Positions 1 to 11,564 of a DNA stretch of 64,000 bases are shown piece by piece. The number at the start of each line of letters is the position of its first letter. The first letter of the stretch is position 1. This stretch comes from Hymenoscyphus infarciens. Its lineage: Eukaryota > Ascomycota > Leotiomycetes > Helotiales > Helotiaceae. The DNA is taken from contig LLCB01000193.1 of assembly GCA_001414345.1 (NCBI GenBank), positions 1-64,000 of the forward strand. Direction: 5' to 3'. The position numbers and the translations under genes are program-made. The notes beneath the pieces are model-generated. The model had not been told where the DNA came from. It searched no databases and saw nothing but the letters and a program-made list of their open reading frames with translations.

Positions 1-3
1 GGT

Positions 4-84
<81 letters not shown>
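4..84. repeat. Poly-G homopolymer run
   Basis: About 81 consecutive G residues, followed to about position 120 by a purine-only tract of G runs with single A. It lies at the very edge of the window. It may be genuine low-complexity DNA with G-quadruplex potential, or a two-colour sequencing or assembly artefact, since uncalled signal is often read as G. Confidence 0.9.
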
Positions 85-85
<1 letters not shown>

Positions 86-844
86 GGAGAGGAGAGGGGA
101 GGGGAGGAGAGGAGAGAGGGTGAAGATGAGGCGATGTGATATTCAGGTACTCGGGTACCTATGTTGGGAACGGGGAGGGGTGGACGATCACTCTTGACGT
201 CTTTTTGGGGTCTTTTTTGGGATGGGGAAATGGTCCGGTGTTTTCTGGGTGGTGGTGTTGGTGGTGGTGATAGTGGTGGTGGAGAGGGGTAAGTGAGATT
301 CTGTATACCTCGGGAGAACGACGAGGGGGTTTGGAGAGTGCGATTTTTCATTTACGAATTGCGAATGCGAATAGTCGGGGCTTGGCTTGGAGTTCCGTAA
401 GTACCATATTGTTGGGTTATCAGGCAAGCCACGCCTCAGACGGGGAAAATCCAACCTTTTTATGATGACAGAAAAGATGACAGAAAAGGGAGGCAGACGG
501 ATGGGTGGATGACCTGGGCCCGAATGGAGGGTTCCATTGTTGAGAGGGCACCTCACGTGAGAGGGGTTGGGGATTTTGGTGGCTTGACGCGTTGTGGTGG
601 CGGGAGTGGAGTGCTCTTGAGTACTCGGTGTCAAAGTATGAAATACTGACTCTGTCCTTATTGCTCTACGATCTTCAACTCAGTTGTGAGATGTGGACGG
701 GAGGACTTGAGAGTCAGATTCTGATACCCAACTAAGGTTAGGTATCTTTTCTGACCCTTTCTTCTCGGGATTCTTCTAGCATTTTTCTCGCTTTCGCTTC
801 CAGAAAGTTTGTCTGACCCGCGCGGAGAGACTTTATTTTGCCAT
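85..844. other. No gene seen
   Basis: Purine-rich DNA followed by ordinary intergenic sequence. The longest open frame (188-634, minus strand) is low-complexity, rich in Thr, Ser and Pro, and looks like no family I know; I do not call it. Confidence 0.5.
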
Positions 845-1060
845 CACCAGGGGCTGTAGGAATTCGTGACTGTATTCTCGAAGTACTTATACTTCTATAA
901 TTATCCTAACTCCTTTAGAATAATAAATATATTAAAATCTTAATTATGTAAGCCTTTTAGGAGATGGGAATCGATTTATCGAATCTCGGATAAACAATAG
1001 AAGGAGTAGTAGAGAGTTGGTTAACTATTCACTAGTCACGAATTCCTGCATCTCCTGGTG
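845..1060. mobile_element. Short inverted-repeat element, copy A
   Basis: A 216-bp segment bounded by imperfect terminal inverted repeats of about 26 bp: the left end starts CACCAGGGGCTGTAGGAATT and the right end, reverse complemented, starts CACCAGGAGATGCAGGAATT. The interior is AT-rich and non-coding. Nearly the same terminal sequence recurs at 52510-53114 in a heavily C-to-T/G-to-A mutated form, so this is a dispersed family. Copy A is shorter, apparently internally deleted, and far less mutated. I see no clear target-site duplication and no coding capacity, so it would be a MITE-like non-autonomous element. Confidence 0.7.
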
Positions 1061-3069
1061 CTTTTAGAGTTTGTTTGAGCTTGATGATTTACAGTAAGGA
1101 TTTGAAATAATACATGTATATTTATTATATTCATTACTGGTGCAAGCACGGATGGGACTGCTTGATTGGGATGAGGGAGCTTGAATGATTTGGCGAAGTT
1201 TGTTTATTTGTTTGTACGCGTTCGTCTTTTCCTTAATTGGGAATCTTTCGGCGAGGTTGCGAGGTCGAGCGGAGTATACACGTAAGATTCCATGTGCGGA
1301 AGGGTTGTCCTTGTATCGATGGCGCTTTTTTAACTTTTGTGGCGGAAGGACGCTCCAAAGGATTTTCGAGCCGGGTCGGGCCGGAGGGTGTTTAGCAGGG
1401 TCTTCTTTGCTGCTGGGGTTTTCTTCTTTCCTTTTTCCAGGGACCAACTTTGTCCATTTATTTGCTTTTGGATTCCTATGGTGTTGAACCTAGTTGGCGG
1501 GAATACGTTGCGTTAGCTCTGATTTCGGATTTTGTGTTTGAACTCGAGCTCGACGTGGAAGATCTCCGCTGCTAGTTGTGTGCTTTCTTCATCTGTGATA
1601 GGATTGTCAGACTATAAATCAGTAACGCTAAATTCGTATATTTGATTTATTGAAGTCCTCTACCCTTTCTAGAGTATTCTTATTCAACAAATGCTAGTCA
1701 GGTAAGTACCTAGTACTCTTTATTTTTGAAATTCTCGGGTTTTATTTAATTAACTTTATTAATATAAAACTTGTAGCACACATGGTTTTTAAGAAATACG
1801 GTTACTAGACACATTAAGTAACACTCTAAAGTGGAATCAGAATTGGTCAATACTACAGTTGGTGTACAAAGTATAGTACCTCGTTCTTGAAAAGGTTGTC
1901 TTTGAATACGCTTGCAAGCATCTGTTGCCGTTTCCGACTCTGCTTGTCATTTACTCGCGAAGTATGAACCCTTTGATACTTAGCAGTACAGTAGTGCTGT
2001 TTTCTTGAGTATCTGGGAAGAGGTTGAGTTGATATTATTTCTTTTTCATTGGTTCATGTAGCGCTGGATAATGCTATTGGTTATTGTAAGCGACAGGTAG
2101 GCATTATATCTCCACGACATCACCACGCTCTTCGTAAACCCAGAACATTCTTGGTATCTGAAACAAACCATGGGAAGAACGAAGGCTCTAGGCGTTTCTC
2201 ACCGGCCCCATGACCTGCAGCAAAAGTGCTAGCGAGGACGATTCGATCGATGTCACAAGGCTGAGCCTACATAAGCTGGAAAAAGGAGCTCTGTGAACAC
2301 TACGAGTGATCTTGTCGAGCAAGTTGAGCTATGTAAGAAACTTTACACGAGATGTAAAAATAATAGAGGGTATGCCTGAGCCTGTTTTCTTCTCTATTCC
2401 TTTTTAAAGGACCAAAGCAGCTCATGTTTTCCGTATAGGGGATCTCGTAACACATCCCGCGACTTACTGCCTCTACCTGGGGTGCTTGAACGGGTAAAAG
2501 CTGAGTTTAGAGCTTCGTCATTTCCGGTCAATCGCGGTCCCGAACGATGGCAACGGCAAATAGCTGGGATACTCGGTGACTGCAACTCTTCGCTCCTCAA
2601 AATCTCATCATCTATAAGTAACATTCTACTTCTCTTGTAATCTGGTTAGACTCCACAATCAGCAACGAAATTGATCCCTCGGAGCAGACTTCCAAATTTT
2701 CCAGGATACCCAGACCCGTGAGCCGTCAGCTTCGAACGCCTAAAATGGAATTTAGAACTCATAAAACAAACCTTTCTTCTCTCTTGGGCACTATCCAATT
2801 ACATGATAGTTGGAATAAGGGAGCATTCCAAAGTCTCTTGAACAAATTAAACTCAATCTCGGCAAGATTAAGTCGACAAAGCGGGCAGTCAAGTATCACA
2901 TTTGACAAGGCACGGATAGGAGCGTTAAGGAAGGATAGGAGTACTAATTTCGCTAGGAAAACTTAAACGCTGCTTACAGAGGAGGCTTTCAAAATTGGGT
3001 TACGTCGGTTGCTCAAAAGTTACGCACAAAACTTATACAAGGAAGCCGGAGCACCTGCAGAGAAAATAG
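1061..3069. other. Intergenic, no convincing gene
   Basis: Several 75-130 codon open frames exist on both strands (1185-1487 plus, 1064-1447 minus, 2394-2624 minus, 2718-2966 plus). None shows a recognisable domain and none extends through plausible introns. The stretch between 1600 and 2100 is AT-rich. It may hold decayed gene fragments that I cannot identify. Confidence 0.4.
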
Positions 3070-3074
3070 CCAGT

Positions 3075-3295
3075 CAATGTCTCTCAACCAAACTCCATTT
3101 GGTTTATGCGTTCTCAACTAGGGCATCGAGATGGTCTAAATTAGCGACTACCTTCTTTACAAATGCCTTCACTGGGTCGTAGCTTCCTATATCAAGTGCA
3201 CAAACCTTCATGGTGTTGTTAGTATGTGTCGCTACCTCAATGGTCGCCATTGCCGCTTTCCCTTTTGCGGCCCCCAAGTGTTTTCCCAATCCGGT
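3075..3295 (-). pseudogene. Short-chain dehydrogenase/reductase (SDR) relic
   Basis: The minus strand encodes a stretch typical of the middle of classical fungal SDRs: GKAAMATIE, then a segment with ALDIGSYDPVKAFVKK, then LDHLDALVENA. In intact family members this last motif is followed by G and the NAG active-fold segment. Here a TAA stop follows ENA directly. The same frame then resumes with TKWSLVERH, the expected next segment (usually TKW..VEGHE), before another stop. The N-terminal Rossmann glycine motif and the catalytic YxxxK are not found nearby. This is a fragment of a dead gene, not a functional enzyme. Confidence 0.7.
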
Positions 3296-3299
3296 AGTG

Positions 3300-5074
3300 C
3301 ATTACATTTAGTACCCTGCGGTACCAAAGGTACCTAAGGTCACCAAACACACCGTGAACCCTATTTCCGTATTGAATATGAGTTGTAAAGCAAAATCTCC
3401 GAGCTCCGCTCGAGCATCGCGCAATAACCCCAAGAGTTAGATTTAGTTTATATTGTGCGATCAAGAGACGGGAAGGCGAAACCAAGAAGGAGGGTGGTTA
3501 GAAGAGGAGAATGGCTGGCAAGCTTACCCAAAAAAGCGAACGGATCTCAAAAAGAAAATCAAGAATGCCCTACACTCCACAGAGTAGAAGACTTGAGCAC
3601 GGGAAGGTTACCAAATCTTCTTCCAATGACCAATGAAAGTTATATACAAAGGCTGCGAGTTACTTGTAGCGGTTTCCTTACTGGCTGTTTGGTTTTACAT
3701 TTGAAGGTTACTGAAGAGCCTGTAATAATCTCAAGAGAGCCCAAAATAAAAGTTCAAGTCCCTGTGTGCTGATGACTTCGAAGTGATTTCGTCAAGTTCC
3801 CACCTTGCGCAATAATCTTGAAATTTGATAAGAGTCTCAGAAACACACTGCGTTGAATGTAAGACCCATGAAGAGCTTGAACATTGCAGCTTCCATCGAA
3901 AAAGGGTTGAAGAATAGACAGCCAAAGAGTCAGAATAGAGTCAGCTTTAAGCTGTTGAAGGTCCACAAAATGTAGATCGTGTAATGGAATTTAAAGTATA
4001 GGCTCCGTAATTTTGAGACTTGAGCGAAAGTTCATGGAGTGTCAGTCTGTGAGTATGCTCTTAATAGAACCTGGCGAGTTTTGACGAGACAAGTTGAGCT
4101 TAACGAAGTAAGCGATCAGGGAATTGAAAAAACTGTGAGGGACTTCTAGCACTCACCGACATGAAGAATTTATCGTCCGATATTGCTATTCTTTCGCAGA
4201 TCGATTGCGCCAACATCTAAGAAGTGTTGGCATCGCGTCCACAGCCCACCAACCACGTCAAATGACCATTGAACCCTTTATGTGCACTGAGCAATATTTC
4301 ATAATGAATTCTCATTGACTCAATTTCTTACTCACTGAGAGGTCTTTAACTCTATCAATCATGCTAAACCCATCCAAATTGCATTTAGTTTCCTGACTTT
4401 ATCTAGAACAGTACCTAGCATCTTGTACATTTGAAACTCTCGGGACTATAATTATTTGACTTTCTTGTTTTAAACATCGAAGAAGAATATCAGTAAATAG
4501 ATTTAATTTCCAAAAGTGCTCAAGAATTGGTAGCAATTGGTCGATAAAGTGCCCCCGGTCCCCACTCCCCCCACACTGAGTAGTATGTAGTACGCATATA
4601 GAACGAGGAGAGTTGATCATCGACTACGTAGCGAGTTTAAAGGCTTTAGGAGACTTCAGTTTGTCCTTTTAACTGTCAGTTCTTCTTAAAAGCTCGAGAG
4701 AAGTTGATATCAAAGTTCGGCAAAGCAAATGCTTAGCGAGCCCCTTGTGACCGCTTTCTCACATCCACCATCAATCACTGCTCACGTGCCCCTCATCGAA
4801 CTAGATCTCAAGTCTTAGTACAAACATCTCTTTTGCCAACTTGGAGGTGGAGCCCAAAATCGGAGCCCCTCAACCAATCTGAATTCACCTTTTGCGCATT
4901 CTCTTTTTGCGGCCTTCCCAACCACTCGATCTTATACCCCCGCAACGGTCGCGATCTGTTCTCAGCCTTCTTCAACTATTCAAGGCTTCATTATTTATTC
5001 ATCTCAACAGATCGAGCTCAAGTCTACCATCAACTCAACCTCCCCACACTCGTCAAACGCAAAACACATCCACG
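3300..5074. other. Intergenic, no gene seen; promoter side of the F-box-like gene
   Basis: Only short overlapping frames without recognisable similarity. The last 250 bp before 5075 are pyrimidine-rich (long CT and CAAC stretches), as is common in filamentous-fungal promoters and 5' leaders. Confidence 0.4.
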
Positions 5075-6005
5075 ATGGTGAAGAAATTGCGAGGCCTCAA
5101 TCTGCCAGAATATCAACAGACTCGACCGCATGCTCATATAGATTATTTTTGGGTAGAATCATCCTTCCAAAAAAAATGTAAGCAAACCTCCGCACTCCAT
5201 GCCAATATCCAATTCCCATCCTCAAACGAACAACTTACATCTCCCAGATCGACAACCACGAACTCCTCGCCTCAAAGATCGATCCGCCACCCCAATCTCC
5301 TCTCTCCCACTTGAGATCCTTCTCATGATCCTATGGTACCTCATCCCCTCCCAGCGCTGGGTAGCAATTACGTCTCAACCCCGAAAAGACAAGCAAACCT
5401 ACCTTCGATTCCAAGAACCGCTCTTCGCCCTAACCTACTCCCTGTTCTCCACCCGCCTGACCAACAAAGCATTTTATCAAGCCGCAAGCTTTCTCTACTA
5501 CACCGAAAACACATTCGTCTTCTGCAACGGTCCCTGGGGATGCACCGAAAACCCTAACTTGCAAGCCTTACAGAAATTCGTCTCAACGATTCCAAAGCAG
5601 CATTTATCGATGATTAGAAGCGTTAGGATGGGGTTATTTATCAGGAGGGACCCGTATGTTCGGGATACAGTAAATTTGCTGAAGAATCCATTCCACCCCG
5701 CTTTCTCGTTCGATGCCGAGGGCGTCTTGAAGATGGCGAGGATGGTGAATAAGTGGTTTCCGGGAATAGAAGGAATGCGGTTATATATCGGGCAACCATT
5801 TAATGGATATTCGAGGAATGAACGATGGGGATGGTTTGTGAAGCAGGAGATGTGGGTGAAGTTCGTCAAGCTGCTTCTGCAACATGGGAAGCTAAAGAGG
5901 ATCAATGTGTTGCAGAAGAATGAGAATTTGTGGAAGAGCTTGGAGGCGATTATTGAGAGGGAAGGTCTGAAGGGGAGAGTATCCATTCAGAAGAAGAAAA
6001 AATAA
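5075..6005 (+). CDS. F-box-like protein of unknown function (2 exons)
   Basis: Exons 5075-5177 and 5248-6005, joined over a 70-nt intron (GTAAGC..CCCAG), give about 286 residues. The join keeps phase: one base from exon 1 plus two from exon 2. After a basic N-terminus, a segment beginning LPLEILLMILWYLIPSQRW resembles the first helix of fungal F-box domains (LPxEIxxxI). It is followed by a region rich in aromatic residues ending in a Lys-rich tail. No leucine-rich repeats or WD repeats are evident. By family analogy such proteins are substrate adaptors of SCF ubiquitin ligases or simply orphan fungal F-box-like proteins; the substrate cannot be inferred. The start at 5075 is chosen because the context is good and the exon join is clean. 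An alternative internal start at 5199 would not need the intron. Confidence 0.7.
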
Positions 6006-7439
6006 GGTGGGAGCTTCTCGTGCTACTAGGAATTTATCGGTCTGGGTTTGGTGGAACATGCAGGAGTTTTTATTTCGAGATTACTGGTGAGAGTGGTGGA
6101 CTTTCTCGACTCATTTGCTTACATTCTTCGAGGAAATGGGCAGGGCTTTGCAAGAGGTGTGAATCTGCTCTATTCAGAGTTTGGGGGTTATGGCGCATTA
6201 TGGAATATCAATATACAATTTGCACTTCAACCATTCATTTTGAAGACTCCGGTGAATTAATGTTTCACTTCAGCAAATAATTCATAAAAACCACAGCAAA
6301 ACACTTGACTACTTGCAAGAATAGTGATATTAAACTGGCTTATCGAGGGAGCTCAAATTGTAATAGTGTTTATTCAGGCTGTAGCCCCCACGCACCTTTT
6401 GATTGTGTAAGATGGTTTAGGATAATGAAACGGAAATGGTTTAGAAGAATGAAAGGTCAGTTTCTCAGCTCCACCAAGTGATCTGGAACAACATCTCCGA
6501 TTGTTTGAGCTCTACTTTGATAATGAAATCTTACTTTTCATCGAAACCACATGATCCTCGAAAAGAATCTTGGTTATTGCGGCATAAACTCCTAGATACA
6601 GCTTTGGGGGTGCGAAAGTATGACCAGGGTTAGTATTCCTCCACGTGAAACCATAATCAAAAAGGGAATTGCAGAAGATGGAGTGCATACATTGAAACAA
6701 TAGCTTCTAAAACTCCCGAATATGTCAAATGGAGTAGTGATCTCATTGTGATAGAAGCTCTATTGATGAAAGTAAGTATTTTACCCCACCAGTAAAGTCC
6801 GAGTCTTCCTTGTGTGACCACTGTTTTCACTTTACTGAAGACTTCTATGAGTACATCGAAAAGGAAAACAAGAATAACAGAGAACCTGTCTTTAAAGAAA
6901 AAGACGGATAGTAACCACTGATGTCGGCAACTGCCATGGACCTAGCGTTGTTGGTCCCATCCAAAAACCCATTTCCACAAACGAGTTGACGAAAGGTCAT
7001 TTCGCCCCACATGGAAATTCCTCTGGGAAAGCCTTCCGTATGATAAACATCCCCAGTAGCAACTATGCGGTATCGACACACAAAGCCTTCGTCAATGCAG
7101 AATACCAAAGAGCGAGATTTTTGCTGTAGGAACAACGCGGGCTTCATTGTTGGGGTGATAAGCAACTTCCTCGTCCTATTTCTGTCAGTAAAGACAGCAA
7201 TTTTCGTTCTCAGGTCTGAAAACTTACTGTTACCTTTCTATCACTTCTCTGGGTTTCTTTGGCGGCTATTCCGGTAACTTCACCGCTATTCAGTAGTGTT
7301 CCAACAAACCCAAGTAATGTAGTGTTGAAGAGAAGGTCGGATTTGTAGATTATTCCCGCATCGCACATTGGGAGAATGTCAAAGTATCTCCCACGTCTAA
7401 GTTGTAATAGAACTTCCCCCTGGCATAATATAGAAGAAG
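6006..7439. other. Intergenic, no gene seen
   Basis: Short open frames on both strands lack family features and run over one another. I see no tRNA, rRNA or transposon ends here. Confidence 0.4.
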
Positions 7440-7990
7440 GCGTCTAGGTAATAGAGGAGTAGTATACGCTAAAAAATTAAGGTTATTTAATCAATCTATA
7501 TATTTATAGAAACGTTTCTTAATTAACTTAAGATAAACTATTTCGTTACTTTCTCTACTATTTACCTAAGTTAATTCTTAAACTATGTTCTCTAACTCTT
7601 TTTCATCTTATAAGAGAATAAACCTTAGTTTCTTACTCTCTTAGTTATATTTTATTATATATTCTTACTAACTTTTAGTAAGATTACTATAAAAAGTAGA
7701 GAGAAATCTAGTATAGTATAATCTATTAAGATAGATCTACTAAGTAAGTCTCTTTAAATAGAATTAGTTACTTTATAGAGTTAATTAATTAAGACTTTTT
7801 TACTTACTTAGTATTAATTTTATACTTTCTACTACTAGTAGTATAGCTAAGTAGTTTATAAGAAAGTTATATATTATATATTACTTACTCTTTTTTAGTG
7901 TTTTTTTATTTTTACTCAATTATAACTTAAAATTAAAAAGTATATTATTAGAAGAAGAAAGTACTTTATACTTTACAGCTCGTATTTACT
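7440..7990. repeat. Small AT-rich, RIP-like block
   Basis: About 550 bp dominated by TA, TTA and CTA with almost no CpA or TpG and stops in all frames. It has the same texture as the large blocks at 20.2-24.4 kb and 50.6-53.2 kb. It is most simply a degraded repeat copy; the parent element is not recognisable. Confidence 0.6.
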
Positions 7991-8562
7991 GCCGCTTTAA
8001 TTGTATATGGTCACGTGGCACGCATTCCATAACTCAAACCCATAAAGCATTATAAAAAAGTGACCTCTGGAGAGCTGCGAGGAGTTCTTTTTAATGTAGG
8101 TGTATAAAAGCCATTTCCAAAATAGAAAAAATCGAGTTGCAGGATCACGTGTGTTGGTTCCCAGCCACTCCCGTATTTTACCCCGAGATAATCCCGGATT
8201 TCAGTTTTCCGTCCCGATCCCTGTATTTTCAGCCTCCTTCTATCACAATCGCGCCAAGACCCAACGCAACCAATGAAACGCACCCCCAGCCTCTTTTGCG
8301 TTGCCAGCTTTTGTCGCAAAAAAGAGGATGGCAGGACAACCACGAGTACAAAACTGATGGCGCATCGCGCTCTTGCAGTGGTTCTCCTTTGAAAGTATAC
8401 TCGCATTCTATACACACTCTTCACTACATCTTCTTCACTGTTCAGAGTTCCGATTCTTGGATTTGAATTTGTGCATTGGAATTGTCGCAAAAAGTTGTTC
8501 AGCCTTGTTGATACTCAACTCACTTCACCCACCATTCACTCAACACCGGGGTCTTGTTGAAG

Positions 8563-8622
8563 GTACGTTTTGACGATTGTTCTTTGCCAACCTCAGGAGT
8601 TTTACTAACGGATTATTTGCAG
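8563..8622 (+). other. Probable 5'-UTR intron of the microprotein gene
   Basis: A donor GTACGT at 8563, a perfect branch site TACTAAC at 8603-8609 and an acceptor TTTGCAG ending at 8622 form a canonical 60-nt fungal intron. It lies about 200 bp upstream of the ATG at 8825 and contains no start of a long frame, which fits a leader intron. Confidence 0.6.
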
Positions 8623-8824
8623 ATTATTCAAACTCCCAACACCCTCATCAACCTTCAATCACATCCCCCTCCCATCTCGAGTTTAAAAACCGAAAAAACA
8701 CAGCCTCCTCAATTCTCCCCACCAACCAATCCTCAAAACACCACACCTCACTATATACCACAACTCAACACCTGCACACACCACAACTCTTCTCTTTTCC
8801 CGAGTTCTCTGACCAACCGCAATA

Positions 8825-8980
8825 ATGGTCCAACAAAACGATGTCATAGCAATAATAATCATCGTCCTCTTTGTCGTCCTCGCCCTCATCGCATATGGAA
8901 TCTACCACCTGGTATCCGTAGCCCGTCGTGGCGGATCATCCAGTGGTTCCAGCTCAAGCAGATCCCTTGTTGACGACTAA
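8825..8980 (+). CDS. 51-residue single-pass membrane microprotein
   Basis: An ATG at 8825 opens a frame of 51 codons ending at TAA 8978-8980. The layout is a short polar N-terminus (MVQQNDV), a hydrophobic segment of about 21 residues (roughly 8-28; Ile/Val/Leu/Ala followed by YGIYHLV), a basic RR at about 34-35, then a Gly/Ser-rich tail ending VDD. The positive charges after the membrane span predict an outside-in single-pass topology with a cytosolic C-tail. The 5' leader has a strong intron signal (8563-8622) and is CA/CT-rich like expressed fungal genes. It is too short for most gene finders. I do not know the function; similar tiny one-span proteins are membrane-complex subunits or regulators. 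A conserved homologue would confirm it. Confidence 0.6.
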   Translation: MVQQNDVIAIIIIVLFVVLALIAYGIYHLVSVARRGGSSSGSSSSRSLVDD

Positions 8981-9918
8981 GAACACCACCTCTTCCTCAA
9001 GTACCTCTCTCGTCATCTCAATTACCTCACATCAACACGAACAAAAATCACGAAAACCACAAAACAGACATCAAGGGAAAAACACGGAACACAAGACATA
9101 TCGGGCAAGAAATGTATAATGAAAGGAAGGAAGATGGAAATTTGTAGAAACGGCCTTGACGACGACAATAACCATTTGGGCAACACGGGAATCATGGGAA
9201 TGGGAAAGATATCATGTATATATCATTGAACAGGCATCACATAGCATAGCCAGGGGCGTTATTTGGGCTGGCATGAGCGAGACGTATAGTTAGTTCCAAG
9301 GGTTTATTAATCCCCAGTATTTTACAATCGATTCGAAGAATAAACAAAACAATATCACATATTCAAACAACCCTCTCACTCTTCCCGTGGAAAACACATT
9401 CTTGGACCTTGATATTCTGGAATGCAGTTTGTTTCTGTCCTGTACACGAGAAGAACGATTCGAGAAAATCGTCCCAAACATAGTGTCATCACCCTGCCTC
9501 CATATTCTGTACAATACAAAGGTTCACAAGAAAGCAAAAGTAAGCAAAAGCTGCCAAAGCGTGACGCCCCATGCCCCCATTCCCTATGATCCCCATCCCT
9601 CCCATCCCATCATCGCAATGCGTACTTCATTTACCAGAACAAGAAAATAAGGAAAAAGAAAGTGATGCTCGCAGCAGGAAGACGAGAAGAGAGGGTAGAA
9701 AGTATGGAGACAATAGTCGAGGTGTGTGGTAGATCCCGTCTTTTGTCACTATTAGCTTCCGTCTTCGCTTCCCTTTTTTCCTCCGGCTAATATCGATATT
9801 TGTGTATGGTATTTTGTCCCCCAGGTACTATCCAAGCTCAAGCTAGGTGCTATAAGCTGTCATGATGTGTCGTCTGTCGTATTATCCCTCGATGTTATTC
9901 AACTCGTAGTGCCTCCGT
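8981..9918. other. Facing 3' regions of the microprotein gene and cdk1
   Basis: Convergent 3' flanks. AT-rich trailers and low-complexity CA/CT stretches are present; I see no additional gene. Confidence 0.4.
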
Positions 9919-11066
9919 TTAATGGTAACCGTTATTCCCATTGCGATAGGTAGGACCCAGTCCCCGACCCGAGTATGCTGAACTGCCTTCTTCAAAGTAT
10001 GGGTGTTGGCATGCGGCCTTTGCAGATATGCGTCCCGCGGGATCATATACCAACATCATCTCGAGGAGATCAAGACCGGCATCGTCGAGGTTGGAGCAGA
10101 GAGCGATGGACATGTCGCGTTGCCATTTGGGGAACGACGTCTTGAAGTCAGGAAAGCATGTCTTGTCGGAAACACCTGGCCAATCTTGTTCGGTCGGAGT
10201 ACCTAGAAGTCTGGGAAGAATTAGCATTGGTAAAAGAGTTCGTGATTGAGAGATCCTTACTTGAAAATCTTGAAGATTTCGTCAATCTCGGAATCTCCTG
10301 GGAACAGTGGTTTTCTTGTGCACATTTCTGCAAAGATACATCCCACCGACCACATATCAACTCCTGTCGAGTATTGACGACCTCCAAGTAGAATCTCGGG
10401 TGATCGATACCATAATGTGACGACTTCGTGGGTATATGTTCGAAGGGGTACACCAAACGCCCGTGCAAGACCGAAATCTGCCAACTTGAGGTTACCATCT
10501 CTGTCAATAAGCAGATTTTGTGGTTTCAAATCGCGATGGAGGACTCGGTGACTATGGCAGTATCGAACACCTTCGCACAATTGGCTCATGAATTTCTTGA
10601 CCATGGCGTCACCCAATCCAAGCCGTCCTAGGTCTGGTCCGGATCCTTCTGGCAGAGCCTTTCCTCGACCACCGTCCGAAACGGGAAGAGCCTCCATATA
10701 TTTCTTCAAGTCCAAGTCAAGGAACTCGAATACCAAGTACAACTTGTGGCCATCGGCATGTACGATGTTGAGAAGTCGCACAATATTTGGGTCTTGCATC
10801 TCCTTCAGGAGGGAAATCTCGCGGATGGCGGTACTTGGGACTCCCTCATCTTCTGCTTCCAGGCGGATCTTCTTGAGAGCGACGATTCGGTTTTGATGCA
10901 AGAGGTCGCGGGCTTTGTATACAACACCGTACGTACCTAAGACGCGGTTTAAATTAGCATGCGAGACTCGTGTTGACATGGAGCATCTTTTGCAGCCAAG
11001 GGAGGGCGTTCTGCAGGTGCAACACGAACCTTCACCAATCTTCTCCAGCTTCTGATAGTTCTCCAT
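9919..11066 (-). CDS. cdk1: Cyclin-dependent kinase 1 (Cdc2/Cdc28/NimX), 3 exons
   Basis: Exons 11066-11030, 10936-10261 and 10210-9919 (introns of 93 and 50 nt) give 334 residues. Residues 11-18 are the glycine loop GEGTYGVV, with the inhibitory Thr14 and Tyr15 targeted by Wee1 and released by Cdc25. The cyclin-binding PSTAIRE is at 46-52, HRDLKPQN at 146-153 with catalytic Asp148, DFG at 166-168, and the activation-loop Thr181 in [25 protein letters not shown] in exon 3 is also typical. This is the master kinase that, with cyclins, drives G1/S and mitotic entry in the nucleus. An extra Gly/Pro-rich insert at about 99-118, after KYMEALP, is familiar from filamentous-fungal Cdk1. The first exon is tiny and ends inside the glycine loop, so models that skip the 93-nt intron insert a spurious Cys-rich stretch. 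It is divergent from the AlkB gene. Confidence 0.97.
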
Positions 11067-11564
11067 GACGAATTATGTTTGGGATTTGGGCGCGAAAGGA
11101 GTGTGGAGGGTAATTGATGCAGTAATTCTGCTTTTCGATGTCCTGGTGGGGCGGTGTGGAAGGAGGGGCAGTCCTTGGTTACGGAACCATCTGCGATTGC
11201 AAGTAACCTGGGGGAGATTGGGCGAGATGAAAAAGCAAGGGGGGCAGAGGATGATAAGTCGCCGATTTTGTCGTGAAATCTTTCGATTCTGGCCGTGGTG
11301 TCGTCCTGGGTGTTGGCGGTTGTCGGTTGTTGTCGTGAGTTGTGCAATACAGTAAACAAAAGTTGGCGCGAAGGCTGAGAGGCAAGTCAACAGGGAAACG
11401 CGAGCTTCGCTTGCCGGGGAAGCCCCGATCCTCTCGGCTGGGCCACACCACCAAAGCAACCTCTCCAGCACACAACACCTCTCGACTTGTAGCAAATTCC
11501 CTTGCTCTTCAATACAACTTATGTTGTCGGCGAATTAAATCTTCGCATTCTTTGCTGGAAGAAA
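11067..11564. promoter_or_regulatory. Divergent promoter of cdk1 and the AlkB gene
   Basis: A shared 498-bp intergenic region. Two E2F/MBF-like motifs are visible: TTTGGGCGCGAAAG at 11085-11098, just upstream of the cdk1 ATG, and TTGGCGCGAA at 11363-11372. A third CGCGA lies near 11397. Such GCGCGAAA sites are classical G1/S transcription elements (E2F in animals, SBF/MBF in yeasts), which would fit a cell-cycle kinase gene. Function here is inferred from motif resemblance only. Confidence 0.5.
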
